From Marispirochaeta sp963667435 (lineage in GTDB: Bacteria; Spirochaetota; Spirochaetia; JC444; Marispirochaetaceae): a stretch of 64,000 nt of DNA. The stretch spans positions 3,534,001 through 3,598,000 of the forward strand of contig OY763414.1 of assembly GCA_963667435.1 (NCBI GenBank), read 5' to 3'. Made by a program: the position numbers and the translations under genes. Under the pieces are notes generated by a model. The model did no database searches and was not told the origin of the DNA. It was given only the letters and a program-made list of their open reading frames with translations. The first letter of the stretch is position 1; the number at the start of each line of letters is the position of its first letter. Below, in pieces: positions 50,117 to 59,124 of this stretch.

Positions 50117-53100
50117 ATGCGTCCGGGATATAGAATAGCTGTCAGCCTGCTAATAACTATAATTATTTTCTCTGCTTTTACCTTTTTTGCATATTCAGGT
50201 TTGTTTAACTATATAGAACGAACTGTCTACAACAGCAGGGTTTCAGCATCAATATTTACTGATTTGGAGGAGAAGGCTGCTGTAATCCGGGATTTTCACA
50301 AGGTGAGAAAAAACACGCTTACGGAAGTTTTCTCGGATCCTGTTTTTTGGCAGGTTTTTCGTAATAATGAATCCCGCGAACTGATACAAAAAAATCTTGA
50401 AACTGATCAGCAGCTTCAAAGGCAAGTAAGCGGCTATATAGGTTTCAGATTTATAGATAAAGACGGAAAAATCTGGTTTTCCACTCTTAAAGGCGACCTG
50501 CGGGAATCATTGACCACAAGAAGGGTTTATTATTTGTGGAAGGATGTTGATCCGGATAAAGATTTCAAAGATTACCTGGTTAAAACTGAACCGTTTTATA
50601 TCCTGGAAGCGTCGGGCCAGAGAATTGCTTATTGCCTGCCGGTTAATAACAGCATTGGTGAACTGAGTGGAACTCTTATTGTTTATACCGGTTACTCCGG
50701 CCTGATTAATACTATGGTTACCCGACATGTTCTTGAAGCCGGACGGGCAACTGAACTTGCCGGATCTAAAATGTATCTTTTTAATTCAGGGGTTATAAAG
50801 TCCGATTTTATCCGCGATGATATTAACCGGAACGCACGGACAGCCGATCCAGGCAGGAGCCAGGCTGTTATCGGGGCTGAAGAGGACTCTGTATACACCT
50901 TGTACAGCTATAAAAGTCCGGACGGTTTTCTTTATTCCTACCTGGCCGGATCGGACGAGACCGGAATGACGCCTGCCTTGAAGATTCTGCTTCTGGTTTT
51001 TGCTTTTATAACACTTTTTCTGATTTCCTTTCTTATTATGAGCATTAGACAGGATGATATGGCCATTATGACTGAGCGTATCCGCCGCTTTCAGTATGGT
51101 TTTGTCAAAGAATATATCAAACATTCAGACACTATTGATTTAAAACGGTGGCGGATTGATCTTGAGGGGCAGCAGGAAGCAATAAAGAAGAGGCTGCTTA
51201 AAGGTATACGTAAAAAGCAGACAGAGAAGGCGTCTGAACTTTTTGATGAAAACTGGGGCACCGTTCTAGAGCTATTGGCGCCTGGCGGAAATGCTAATGA
51301 GCCGCAGGAACTAAAAAATATTGAAGAGATTCTCGAACGGGTTCTTGAGAAGCAGAGAAGTTTGGAAACACGTATTGTATCTGATCCTTCTCCAGGTAAT
51401 GGGCGTGCTCGAAGATTAAATAACCCTTCACAAGTCGCAGTTCCTCCTGAAATTCCATCCGAACCGGTATCTCCTGTGTCCTCTGAGCCTGGTAACGAAG
51501 CAGAAGAGCTTGATGAAGTAGAAGAGCTTGATGAAGTAGAAGAGCTTGATGAAGTAGAAGAGCTTGATGAAGTAGAAGAGCTTGATGAAGTAGAAGAGCT
51601 TGATGAAGCAGAAGAGCTTGATGAAGCAGAAGAGCTTGATGAAGTAGAAGAGCTTGATGAAGTAGAAGAGCTTGATGAAGTAGAAGAGCTTGATGAAGTA
51701 GAAGGGCTTGATGAAGTAGAAGAGCTTGATGAAGTAGAAGAGCTTGATGAAGTAGAAGAGCTTGATGAAGTAGAAGAGCTTGATGAAGTAGAAGAGCTTG
51801 ATGAAGTAGAAGAGCTTGATGAAATAGAAGAGCTTGATGAAGTAGAAGAGCTTGATGAAGTGGAAGAGCTTGATGAAGTGGAAGAGCTTGATGAAGTGGA
51901 AGAGCTCGATGCAGAAGAAGAGCATGGTGAAGATACCGGAAGTGCCCTGAATGAGGCGGCTGAGCCTTCTGATGTAGAAGAACTTGAAATTCGTGAAGAT
52001 GACTCTCCTGTTTATGGCTATGCGTTCTTCGCAGATGAAGATGCATTTGATCTTGAAGCACTTTTTCATCGCCCGGAAGATCTGGGCGATATAGGTATTT
52101 TTGAAGAAGCGTATGATGAAGTGGAAGAGTTGGTTGATGTCGATGAAGAGTCTCAGATTTTGCAGCAGCAGGAAGTTCAAAACAGCCTGATAGAGGAACT
52201 GGAAGAACCTGGTGAGGAAGATATTAAGGCCATTGCAGCCTTGCGAACAGCACCTCTCCGTGTGGCGGTTAGTCCTCTTCAAAATGATCCGTTTGAGATT
52301 TTGGATGAACTGGAAAAGGACGAGAATGAAACTTCAGCGGAGTTGATTTATGAAGGAATTCTGCTTCAACCTAAGGGCCTTACTTATACAACTCTTGACC
52401 GGGATTTTTGTTACACCGAGGAATCCGGTTCTCTCATTTCGCTCCATGATGATATACCCTCCCAGGCCTTGATTGTTGGAACAATCGATAAGGATGTTAT
52501 TGAAGGTATTATTGATAGTGAACTGTATGGTAAGGATATCCAGGTGGTTTCTATCGGTCAATTCCTGCATGAGATCCGGGAAGAAATGGAAGCTATAGAG
52601 GAACGAGACGGCGTTTTTCGCATAAGTGATACAGTCTATTCCTCAGCAAGTGAAGGTACCAGGAAAGAGTTGCGGGAGCTGGTTGATTCTGTTCTCAAGA
52701 AAGAGCAGGATAGCGAAAGTATTGACTCAATTCTTACAACAGGGGTTGACCTTGGTCTCGATTTTTCAGGAGAACAAGGCACTAACGAAGGTGATATGCA
52801 CAGGAAGCTGCTGCAGAAGTCACCGATTCTGAATGAAAAGGGCTTTAATTACGACCGTTATCTTCTCGATTTTAAAGAAGGGCAGCCGGGAATCATGAAG
52901 TCCATGATGCGTATCTCTGCCCTTTTTAACGGGCTATATGCGGCGGTTCTCTGTTTTGATGATGAAGGTCTTCAGGTACAATATGCCCTCGGAATGGACG
53001 ATACTGCCAACAGATTGCTGTCATTCAAAAAAGATGATGAATTTTTTAATCTGTTTATGGACTATCGGATAATCTATATTCCCGGGCAGTCATCGAGTGT

Positions 53101-53266
53101 TCCCTACTTCGACAGTCATCTGGATGAGCGGGGCAGACATTTTATTGAGGGTCATATCTTTATTCCGGTTACTTTTAAGGAATTTCCCGCTTACCTGTAC
53201 ATTTCACTTAAACAGCGCAAAGAAAATATTGCTGAATATATCAAAGTTATTGAAAATCTGCTATAG
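50117..53266 (+). CDS. Large membrane protein with 22 tandem EELDEV repeats, unknown function
   Basis: A 1049-residue protein I do not recognise. Order: transmembrane helix about residues 5-28; extracytoplasmic domain about 30-285 with sensor-like features (GYIGFRFIDKDGKIWFSTL, IAYCLPVNNSIGELSGTLIVY); a second transmembrane helix about 288-312; a coiled-coil-like part to about 440; the hexapeptide repeat tract 463-600; a further acidic region to about 700; a compact middle part; and a C-terminal GAF-like fold (about 890-1049, GLYAAVLCFDDEGLQVQYAL). No kinase, cyclase or methyl-accepting domain is seen. Upstream TTGCTA-N16-TATATT (about 50021-50050) could be its promoter. A two-span sensor or scaffold is the best guess. 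Confidence 0.7.
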   Translation: MRPGYRIAVSLLITIIIFSAFTFFAYSGLFNYIERTVYNSRVSASIFTDLEEKAAVIRDFHKVRKNTLTEVFSDPVFWQVFRNNESRELIQKNLETDQQLQRQVSGYIGFRFIDKDGKIWFSTLKGDLRESLTTRRVYYLWKDVDPDKDFKDYLVKTEPFYILEASGQRIAYCLPVNNSIGELSGTLIVYTGYSGLINTMVTRHVLEAGRATELAGSKMYLFNSGVIKSDFIRDDINRNARTADPGRSQAVIGAEEDSVYTLYSYKSPDGFLYSYLAGSDETGMTPALKILLLVFAFITLFLISFLIMSIRQDDMAIMTERIRRFQYGFVKEYIKHSDTIDLKRWRIDLEGQQEAIKKRLLKGIRKKQTEKASELFDENWGTVLELLAPGGNANEPQELKNIEEILERVLEKQRSLETRIVSDPSPGNGRARRLNNPSQVAVPPEIPSEPVSPVSSEPGNEAEELDEVEELDEVEELDEVEELDEVEELDEVEELDEAEELDEAEELDEVEELDEVEELDEVEELDEVEGLDEVEELDEVEELDEVEELDEVEELDEVEELDEVEELDEIEELDEVEELDEVEELDEVEELDEVEELDAEEEHGEDTGSALNEAAEPSDVEELEIREDDSPVYGYAFFADEDAFDLEALFHRPEDLGDIGIFEEAYDEVEELVDVDEESQILQQQEVQNSLIEELEEPGEEDIKAIAALRTAPLRVAVSPLQNDPFEILDELEKDENETSAELIYEGILLQPKGLTYTTLDRDFCYTEESGSLISLHDDIPSQALIVGTIDKDVIEGIIDSELYGKDIQVVSIGQFLHEIREEMEAIEERDGVFRISDTVYSSASEGTRKELRELVDSVLKKEQDSESIDSILTTGVDLGLDFSGEQGTNEGDMHRKLLQKSPILNEKGFNYDRYLLDFKEGQPGIMKSMMRISALFNGLYAAVLCFDDEGLQVQYALGMDDTANRLLSFKKDDEFFNLFMDYRIIYIPGQSSSVPYFDSHLDERGRHFIEGHIFIPVTFKEFPAYLYISLKQRKENIAEYIKVIENLL
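51503..51916 (+). repeat. 18-bp tandem repeat encoding EELDEV
   Basis: Twenty-two contiguous 18-bp units, consensus GAAGAGCTTGATGAAGTA, plus a degenerate 23rd (51899-51916). Units differ by single bases only: GCA at units 6 and 7 (Ala), GGG at unit 12 (Gly), ATA at unit 18 (Ile), and GTG in the last three full units. Because the unit is a multiple of three, copy number can change without a frameshift. The near identity points to recent expansion by slippage or recombination. Confidence 0.95.
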
Positions 53267-53307
53267 CATTGAGCTTGAGAGTAAATCTTCCCTGATAAAG
53301 GATTTGC

Positions 53308-53335
53308 TTGACAAATATGGTGCTATATTTATAAT
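53308..53335 (+). promoter_or_regulatory. Promoter of rny
   Basis: Consensus TTGACA (53308-53313) and TATAAT (53330-53335), 16 bases apart, 30 bases before ATG 53366. It is the strongest promoter match in the window. Confidence 0.75.
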
Positions 53336-53365
53336 TAACTAACATCTGCAACTGGAGGAAGAAAG

Positions 53366-54895
53366 ATGAACGTAATGTTGCTAGTTATTCTTCCTCTCGT
53401 AGGTATTATTCTAGGTTGGATTATTAGATGGGTTTATGCCCGATTCCAGCTTTCGTCTGTTGAACAGAAGGCTGAACGCTTAAGTCAGGATGCTATAAGG
53501 GAAGCAGAGGCGAAAAAAAGAGAGCTTCTGCTTGAAACGAAAGATCAACTCCTAAAAGAGAGGAACCAGCAGGAGCGGGAATTTCGCGAAAGAAGAAGCG
53601 AACTGCAACGTCTTGACAGACGATTGCAGCAGCGTGAGGAAAATCTAGAAAAGAAACAGAGTCTGCTTGAACGAAACAGGCAGGAACTCACCGATCGAGA
53701 GGGAAAGCTCGCAGAAGATGAAGCGCAAATTGCGCAGAAGATAGAGCAATGGCGGGATGAGCTTGAAAAAATCGCCGGACTGACGGCGGATGAAGCCAAA
53801 AAGCTTATCATGACCTCAATGGAAAATGAGGCGAAACACGATGCTCAGTTGATCATCAACAAAATTGAGCAGGAAGCACAATCTACCGCAGAAAAGAAAT
53901 CCAGGGATATTCTTATAACCACGATTCAGCGGCTGGCGACAGAGGTAAGCTCTGAAGTTACAGTTGCATCGGTAAGTCTGCCCAACGATGAGATGAAAGG
54001 CCGTATTATTGGCCGGGAAGGACGGAATATCCGTACCCTTGAAACTCTCACCGGGGTGGATGTGATTATCGATGATACTCCTGAAGCTGTAGTGATCTCC
54101 TGCTTTGATCCTATCCGTAAGGAGATTGCCAGACGATCACTGGAACGCCTGATTACCGACGGGCGGATTCATCCTGCACGTATCGAGGAGATCGTACAGA
54201 AGGTAACCAAGGAAGTCAGCCAGATCATCCTTGAAGAGGGAGAAAAGATTCTCTTTGATCTTGGTGTACACAACATGAGTCAGGATTGTATCCGGGCTCT
54301 GGGACGACTCTATTTCCGCACAAGCTACGGGCAGAATGTGCTCAACCACTCAAAAGAGGTTGCCATTATTGCTGGTATGCTTGCAGCGGAAGTAGGTGCA
54401 GACCGGGAAATCGCCAAACGGGGTGCATTGCTCCATGATATCGGTAAAGGTATTGAAACCGATGGTGACGGAAACCATGCTGAGCTTGGTATGGAACTGG
54501 CACGTAAGAACGGGGAGGATCCCCGGGTTGTAAACGCAATCGGCTCTCATCACAACGATGTGGAACCCAACTGTGTTGAATCGGTACTTGTTCAGATTGC
54601 AGACGCGATCTCTGCGGCCCGACCGGGTGCCCGCCGGGAGACTCTGAACAATTATATTAAGCGGCTCGAGAATCTTGAGCGCATAGCCGGTGAGTTTGAC
54701 GGAGTTGAAAAAACCTTCGCTATACAAGCTGGTCGTGAACTCAGAATTATGGTTAACCATGACAAGATCAGTGATGACAACTCCAAGGATCTTGCAAAAG
54801 ATATCGCTAAGAAGATCGAATCTGAACTGCGTTATCCCGGCCGTATCAAGGTAACTATTATCCGTGAAACCAGGGTTGTTGAATACGCCCGTTAG
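53366..54895 (+). CDS. rny: Ribonuclease Y
   Basis: A 509-residue membrane-anchored endoribonuclease that starts mRNA decay. An N-terminal transmembrane segment (about 4-24) is followed by a long coiled coil (about 30-190), a KH domain (GREGRNIRTLETLTGVDVII, about residue 214), and an HD domain (NHSKEVAIIAGML and ALLHDIGKGIE, the catalytic HD pair). AGGAGGAAG precedes ATG 53366. It heads a unit with the YmdB-type gene and tlyA. Confidence 0.95.
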   Translation: MNVMLLVILPLVGIILGWIIRWVYARFQLSSVEQKAERLSQDAIREAEAKKRELLLETKDQLLKERNQQEREFRERRSELQRLDRRLQQREENLEKKQSLLERNRQELTDREGKLAEDEAQIAQKIEQWRDELEKIAGLTADEAKKLIMTSMENEAKHDAQLIINKIEQEAQSTAEKKSRDILITTIQRLATEVSSEVTVASVSLPNDEMKGRIIGREGRNIRTLETLTGVDVIIDDTPEAVVISCFDPIRKEIARRSLERLITDGRIHPARIEEIVQKVTKEVSQIILEEGEKILFDLGVHNMSQDCIRALGRLYFRTSYGQNVLNHSKEVAIIAGMLAAEVGADREIAKRGALLHDIGKGIETDGDGNHAELGMELARKNGEDPRVVNAIGSHHNDVEPNCVESVLVQIADAISAARPGARRETLNNYIKRLENLERIAGEFDGVEKTFAIQAGRELRIMVNHDKISDDNSKDLAKDIAKKIESELRYPGRIKVTIIRETRVVEYAR

Positions 54896-54926
54896 GTTTT
54901 CAGCAGGGTAAGAAAGGAAGAAGCTT

Positions 54927-55727
54927 CTGGCTACACTTCAATCCCTTAACGCTCTGGTTCTCGGCGACGTAATTGGTCAGCCGGGAATCAGGGCGCTTTT
55001 TGTCAAGCTTAAATCATTAATACGTGATACCGGTGCCGATCTGGTTATTATCAACGGTGAAAATGCAGCAGACGGTTTTGGCATTACTCCACAGGTTGCC
55101 GATCAGCTTTTTTCCTGTGGTGCCGATATTATTACAACCGGTAATCATGTCTGGCAGAAACGCGAGATTATTCCCATGCTTGAATCCTCGGACAGGATTC
55201 TACGCCCGGCTAATTATCCCCCCGGTACTCCAGGAAAAGGATATACTCGTCTTGAAGTAAAAGGGGTACCTGTTGCAGTGGTAAACCTGCAGGGACGGCA
55301 GCATATGTATTCTACAGATTGTCCATTCCGCGGCGCCGATGATATTTTAAAGCGTCTTAACGGAAAAGCAAAAATTGTAATTGTTGATTTCCATGCGGAA
55401 GAAGTAATGGAAAAAGAGTCCCTTGCGTATTATCTGGACGGACGGGTAAGTGCTGTGCTGGGAACTCACACCCATATTCAGACGGGTGATGAAAGGATTC
55501 TCAAAAAAGGCACGGCGTACATTACAGATCTCGGGATGACTGGCCCGGATCATAGTGTTATTGGTGTAGAGACAGCCACTGCAGTAGAACGATCCCTTAC
55601 CCAGATGCCTCTGAAAATGGCGGTTGCCGAGAACGAAGCCTGTATTCGGGGGGTGCATCTTGTAATTGATACCGAGACTGGCAAGACTGAGAAAATAAGC
55701 CGGATTCTGGTGGAATCAACAGTCTGA
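54927..55727 (+). CDS. ymdB: YmdB-type metallophosphoesterase with a CTG start
   Basis: A 266-residue protein of the TIGR00282/YmdB family (calcineurin-like metal-dependent phosphodiesterase). In the frame read from CTG 54927: NALVLGDVIGQPG (first metal Asp), VIINGENAADGFG (Asn), TTGNHVWQKRE (His), VDFHAE, and GTHTHIQTGDE. No ATG, GTG or TTG occurs in frame between the stop at 54909 and ATG 55176, and starting at 55176 would delete the first three metal motifs. AGGAAG (54915-54920) stands 6 bases before the CTG. The length matches B. subtilis YmdB (264). Following rny is the usual order in Firmicutes too. Confidence 0.8.
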   Translation: MATLQSLNALVLGDVIGQPGIRALFVKLKSLIRDTGADLVIINGENAADGFGITPQVADQLFSCGADIITTGNHVWQKREIIPMLESSDRILRPANYPPGTPGKGYTRLEVKGVPVAVVNLQGRQHMYSTDCPFRGADDILKRLNGKAKIVIVDFHAEEVMEKESLAYYLDGRVSAVLGTHTHIQTGDERILKKGTAYITDLGMTGPDHSVIGVETATAVERSLTQMPLKMAVAENEACIRGVHLVIDTETGKTEKISRILVESTV

Positions 55728-55737
55728 GGAATCTCCG

Positions 55738-56541
55738 GTGGCAGCTGTAAATCGGCGGAACAAAAGAAAAAAAGTAACACTGCTTAATCTTCTTGTGGAA
55801 ATGTATCCTGCAATAGAACGTGAGTCTCTCTATTCTGCTGTGCTTTGCGGAGAAATACGGCTTAACGGTGGTGTTGTTCGTAACCCTAAAGAAATGATTA
55901 CCAGCGATGCCCATATTGAAATTCAACAGAAACGGTATGTCAGCCGGGGCGGGGGAAAACTGGAAACTGCATTCAGGGCATGGGGTTTTCCGGTGGCCGG
56001 AAGAGTATTTATTGATGCTGGATCAAGCACCGGCGGGTTTACAGATTTCCTGCTTCAGCATGGCGCAGCAGGAGTGCATTGTGTGGATGTCGGGTATAAC
56101 CAGCTTGATTATTCCCTGCGAAACGACCCCAGGGTATATGTTCATGAGCGCACTAATATACTTGCGTTTGCCGATCCTGTCCCTGCTGCTGATGCAGCGG
56201 TGGGTGATCTGTCCTTCCGCTCTTTAAGTGGGGTAGTCAGCCATATATTGATGCAGACCAGGGAAAGATGGGGTATTTTTCTTCTGAAACCTCAGTTTGA
56301 AATAAGAAATCCCCGTGAGGATTTTAATGGTGTGCTGCAGGATGACCAGGAGATAAAGGTTGTCGTCAGGGATACCCTGATGCAGATGGCTCGAGAAGGC
56401 ATACGGGTGCGTGCAATCGTGCCGTCCGCTGTTCAGGGTACCAGGGGTAACCAGGAATATTTATGCCATATGCTTGTGGATGCTTCCCTGGATTTGGTAA
56501 AAGCAGCACAAGAAATAGCCGGTATGGCAGATAGTTTATGA
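55738..56541 (+). CDS. tlyA: TlyA-family rRNA 2'-O-methyltransferase
   Basis: A 267-residue protein. An N-terminal S4 RNA-binding domain (about 10-70) precedes an FtsJ/RrmJ-like methyltransferase with SAM motif DAGSSTGGFTDFLLQ near residue 98 and the conserved FLLKPQFEI segment. TlyA enzymes methylate cytidines in 16S and 23S rRNA in mycobacteria and are often annotated as haemolysins. Start is GTG 55738 with GAGGA upstream. It ends with a 6-bp overlap on the convergent GerMN gene. Confidence 0.85.
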   Translation: MAAVNRRNKRKKVTLLNLLVEMYPAIERESLYSAVLCGEIRLNGGVVRNPKEMITSDAHIEIQQKRYVSRGGGKLETAFRAWGFPVAGRVFIDAGSSTGGFTDFLLQHGAAGVHCVDVGYNQLDYSLRNDPRVYVHERTNILAFADPVPAADAAVGDLSFRSLSGVVSHILMQTRERWGIFLLKPQFEIRNPREDFNGVLQDDQEIKVVVRDTLMQMAREGIRVRAIVPSAVQGTRGNQEYLCHMLVDASLDLVKAAQEIAGMADSL

Positions 56542-57306
56542 ACCATCCCTTCCAAGCGGCTTGCCGATATAAAGTCCTTCCGGATTCAGATACTGCTGCT
56601 TGACTCCTTCAATTAGAAACTGAACTTTATCTACCGTGGGAAATTCAGTTGCGGTAAAGATAATCTGCTGAAGCTGAAGTTCTGCACCTTCAAACCCGAA
56701 TGCATTAAAACGGAAGGCTTCAGTCATATCAATATACGCGACACGATCTCTGACTGCAACTGAGCGAATCGATGCATCCCGTGGTACAAGAGTAATCAGG
56801 TTCTGGTTCAACTCCTGAGAGGATGGTCCTTCTAATAGAGCCTTGAGGGTATCCGTAAGGGGAGAGTCAGAATAGTAGACCGGACGGATTACTCTGCGCA
56901 GCTCACCCTTGGAACCGTCATGAAATACAAAATAGAGGGTAGCACGGCGAAGCCGTTTTTCTTCGGGGGGGGTGATAGTTTGAACAGTCTCATCCGGTTT
57001 TTCTTTTTCCGCCTGGGGAACTACCGTGAGGGATATCTCATTATTCCCGGGTTTCGTTGTTTCTTCAGCTGCCGGAACAGCACTTTTTTCTGGTGATTTT
57101 TCTTCTTCGGCGGGCTTTGGTGTTTCCGGCTTGCTGCTGTGTTCAACCTCCGGTTCCTCCGTGGTTGTGGAGATAATATCTACAAAGCCGGTTGCTTTCA
57201 TGACGGATTCAATACGGCGTCGATTAAACAGGAATATAACCAGAACCAGAAGAATCAGTGCAATCCAGAATAGGCATCCAAGGGATGCTGTGCGTTTACG
57301 TTTCAT
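56536..57306 (-). CDS. Membrane-anchored GerMN-domain protein
   Basis: A 256-residue protein. A transmembrane anchor (about 10-32: CLFWIALILLVLVIFLF) is followed by a Pro/Glu/Lys-rich linker (about 50-130) and a C-terminal GerMN domain (LYFVFHDGSKGELRRVIRPV, LLEGPSSQEL, VAYIDMTEAF). GerMN domains occur in envelope and spore proteins; the function here is unknown. I chose ATG 57306 over an in-frame extension from 57480, which overlaps the ptsI start region. GGAG is only 1 base from the ATG, so the start is uncertain. Confidence 0.7.
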   Translation of the reverse strand: MKRKRTASLGCLFWIALILLVLVIFLFNRRRIESVMKATGFVDIISTTTEEPEVEHSSKPETPKPAEEEKSPEKSAVPAAEETTKPGNNEISLTVVPQAEKEKPDETVQTITPPEEKRLRRATLYFVFHDGSKGELRRVIRPVYYSDSPLTDTLKALLEGPSSQELNQNLITLVPRDASIRSVAVRDRVAYIDMTEAFRFNAFGFEGAELQLQQIIFTATEFPTVDKVQFLIEGVKQQYLNPEGLYIGKPLGRDGS

Positions 57307-57375
57307 ACTCCTATTATCGTCCGGAACGGTGCAATATTTGACAGTGGAAGGAAAAGGTCGTATAGTGATTTTGAA

Positions 57376-59124
57376 ATGAGAGAGCTGACAGGAATTTCGG
57401 CTTCTCCTGGCATTACCATCGGGACGGCCTTTCTCTATATAGACGAAGTATTTACTGTTCCCCGGTATGATGTAGACCAATCAGAGCTTGAGCGGGAATA
57501 TGAGCGCTTTCAGGAAGCCCTTGAGAAAGCTACCCAGGAAATAATCGAACTAAAAAAACAAGCCTCATCACAGGTGGGCGGCAGCGAGAGTAATTTCCTC
57601 GATGCCCATGTGTTGATGATTCAGGATCCGGATTTTGCCGAAAAAATTAAAGAGAATCTTTACGGCAGAAAAGAGAATGTTGAGTGGATCCTGCATCAGA
57701 CCATTGAAGGGGTAATCAGTAAGCTTGCCAGCAGTCAGGACACTTATATCAGTGAACGCTCGATAGATCTTCATGATGTCTCAAAGCGTGTTCTCAACCA
57801 TCTTATGTACCGTGATCGTATCAGTCTCGCGGATCTTGAAAATGAAGTCATTCTAATAACTCACAACCTTCTTCCGTCGGATGCTCTGAGCATGAACAGC
57901 CGTATGGTTAAAGGGATTGCAATGGACGCGGGAGGAAAGACTTCCCATACGGCCATACTGGCACGGGCTTTTGAGATTCCTGCAGTGCTCGGTCTTTCTT
58001 CGGTTACCAGGGAAGCCCGGACGGGGGATCAGGTAATCATTGATGGCAACCGGGGTAAGGTGATTGTTAATCCGGATAAGGCAACCCTCAAGCGTTACAG
58101 TGATATCCTGCAGGAATGGCAGAAGCGAGAAGTTGAACTTGCTACCCTGAATAGTCTTCCCGCTGAAACCAGAGACGGTAAGCTGATCTACCTCAATGCA
58201 AATATAGAGGTGCCGGAAGAAACCGAGGCTGTCGTTGCTCATGGTGCCGACGGAATCGGACTGTTTCGTTCAGAGTTTATCTTCATGCAGTCCGGCGGGG
58301 CGGCAACTGAAGAGTTCCAGTATGATATGTACCGTCGGGTTATAGAAGACCTTGATGGCAAACCTGTCACTATTCGTACCCTTGATATCGGCGGAGACAA
58401 GGCGATTCCCGGTTTCAGCAAGTACAATGAAAAGAATCCAATCCTGGGCTGGCGGGCAATACGTTTTTGTCATTCAAGGATAGACCTGTTTAAAACACAG
58501 CTTCGAGCACTTCTGCGGGCTTCTGCCCATGGAGATCTGCGCATTATGTTCCCCATGATCTCAGGAGTAGAAGAGCTTGATAACACTCTTGCACTTCTGG
58601 AAGAAGTGAAGGATGAGCTGCGAGAACAGGGGATGCCTTTTCATTCAGATATACAGATCGGCAGTATGATAGAAGTTCCATCAGCTGCACTCACATCGGA
58701 TATCCTTGCCAGAAAAGTTGATTTCTTCTCTATAGGTACCAACGACCTTATTCAATATACCATCGCAGTTGACCGGGGAAACGAACGGGTAGCCTACCTG
58801 TATGAACCGTTCCACCCCGGAGTGCTGAGACTTATCAAAATGGTTATCGACAATGCCCATGCTGCGGGCATCCCTGTAAGCATGTGCGGTGAGATGGCCT
58901 CTGATCCCATGGCCACCGTGATACTTCTCGGAATGGGGCTTGACGTGTATAGTATGTCTTCCTTTGGTATCCCCGAGGTTAAACAGATTATCCGTTCAAC
59001 CTCAATGATGGAAGCCGAAGAACTCCTGGGAGAAATAATGGAAATGAAATCCTACCAGGAAATCGATCAACATGTTCACGGATGGATGAATGCACGCTAC
59101 AATCTCGAACGCTATACCGACTAA
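57376..59124 (+). CDS. ptsI: PTS enzyme I (phosphoenolpyruvate-protein phosphotransferase)
   Basis: A 582-residue enzyme I that takes phosphate from PEP and passes it to HPr. The N-terminal swivelling domain carries the active site GGKTSHTAILAR with His191, and the C-terminal PEP barrel has LFRSEFIFM, TLDIGGDKAIPG, MIEVPSAA and SMCGEMASDP. Length is normal. HPr and sugar-specific enzyme II genes are not in the window; in several spirochaetes the PTS is only regulatory. It overlaps der by 35 bp. Confidence 0.93.
   Translation: MRELTGISASPGITIGTAFLYIDEVFTVPRYDVDQSELEREYERFQEALEKATQEIIELKKQASSQVGGSESNFLDAHVLMIQDPDFAEKIKENLYGRKENVEWILHQTIEGVISKLASSQDTYISERSIDLHDVSKRVLNHLMYRDRISLADLENEVILITHNLLPSDALSMNSRMVKGIAMDAGGKTSHTAILARAFEIPAVLGLSSVTREARTGDQVIIDGNRGKVIVNPDKATLKRYSDILQEWQKREVELATLNSLPAETRDGKLIYLNANIEVPEETEAVVAHGADGIGLFRSEFIFMQSGGAATEEFQYDMYRRVIEDLDGKPVTIRTLDIGGDKAIPGFSKYNEKNPILGWRAIRFCHSRIDLFKTQLRALLRASAHGDLRIMFPMISGVEELDNTLALLEEVKDELREQGMPFHSDIQIGSMIEVPSAALTSDILARKVDFFSIGTNDLIQYTIAVDRGNERVAYLYEPFHPGVLRLIKMVIDNAHAAGIPVSMCGEMASDPMATVILLGMGLDVYSMSSFGIPEVKQIIRSTSMMEAEELLGEIMEMKSYQEIDQHVHGWMNARYNLERYTD

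Noticed and set aside
51503..51916. CRISPR-like array
   Set aside because: Units of 18 bp are contiguous with no spacers and lie in frame in a coding gene.
51294..52061. Long minus-strand open frame rich in LLLHQA across the repeat tract
   Set aside because: It is the mirror of the 18-bp repeat; any frame without stops in the unit stays open. No start signal or composition supports it.
51428..52282. Second minus-strand frame (IKLFYF repeats)
   Set aside because: Same cause: repeat read in another frame.
55176..55727. Short 183-residue version of the YmdB-type protein
   Set aside because: It would lack three metal-binding motifs that are encoded in the same frame upstream.
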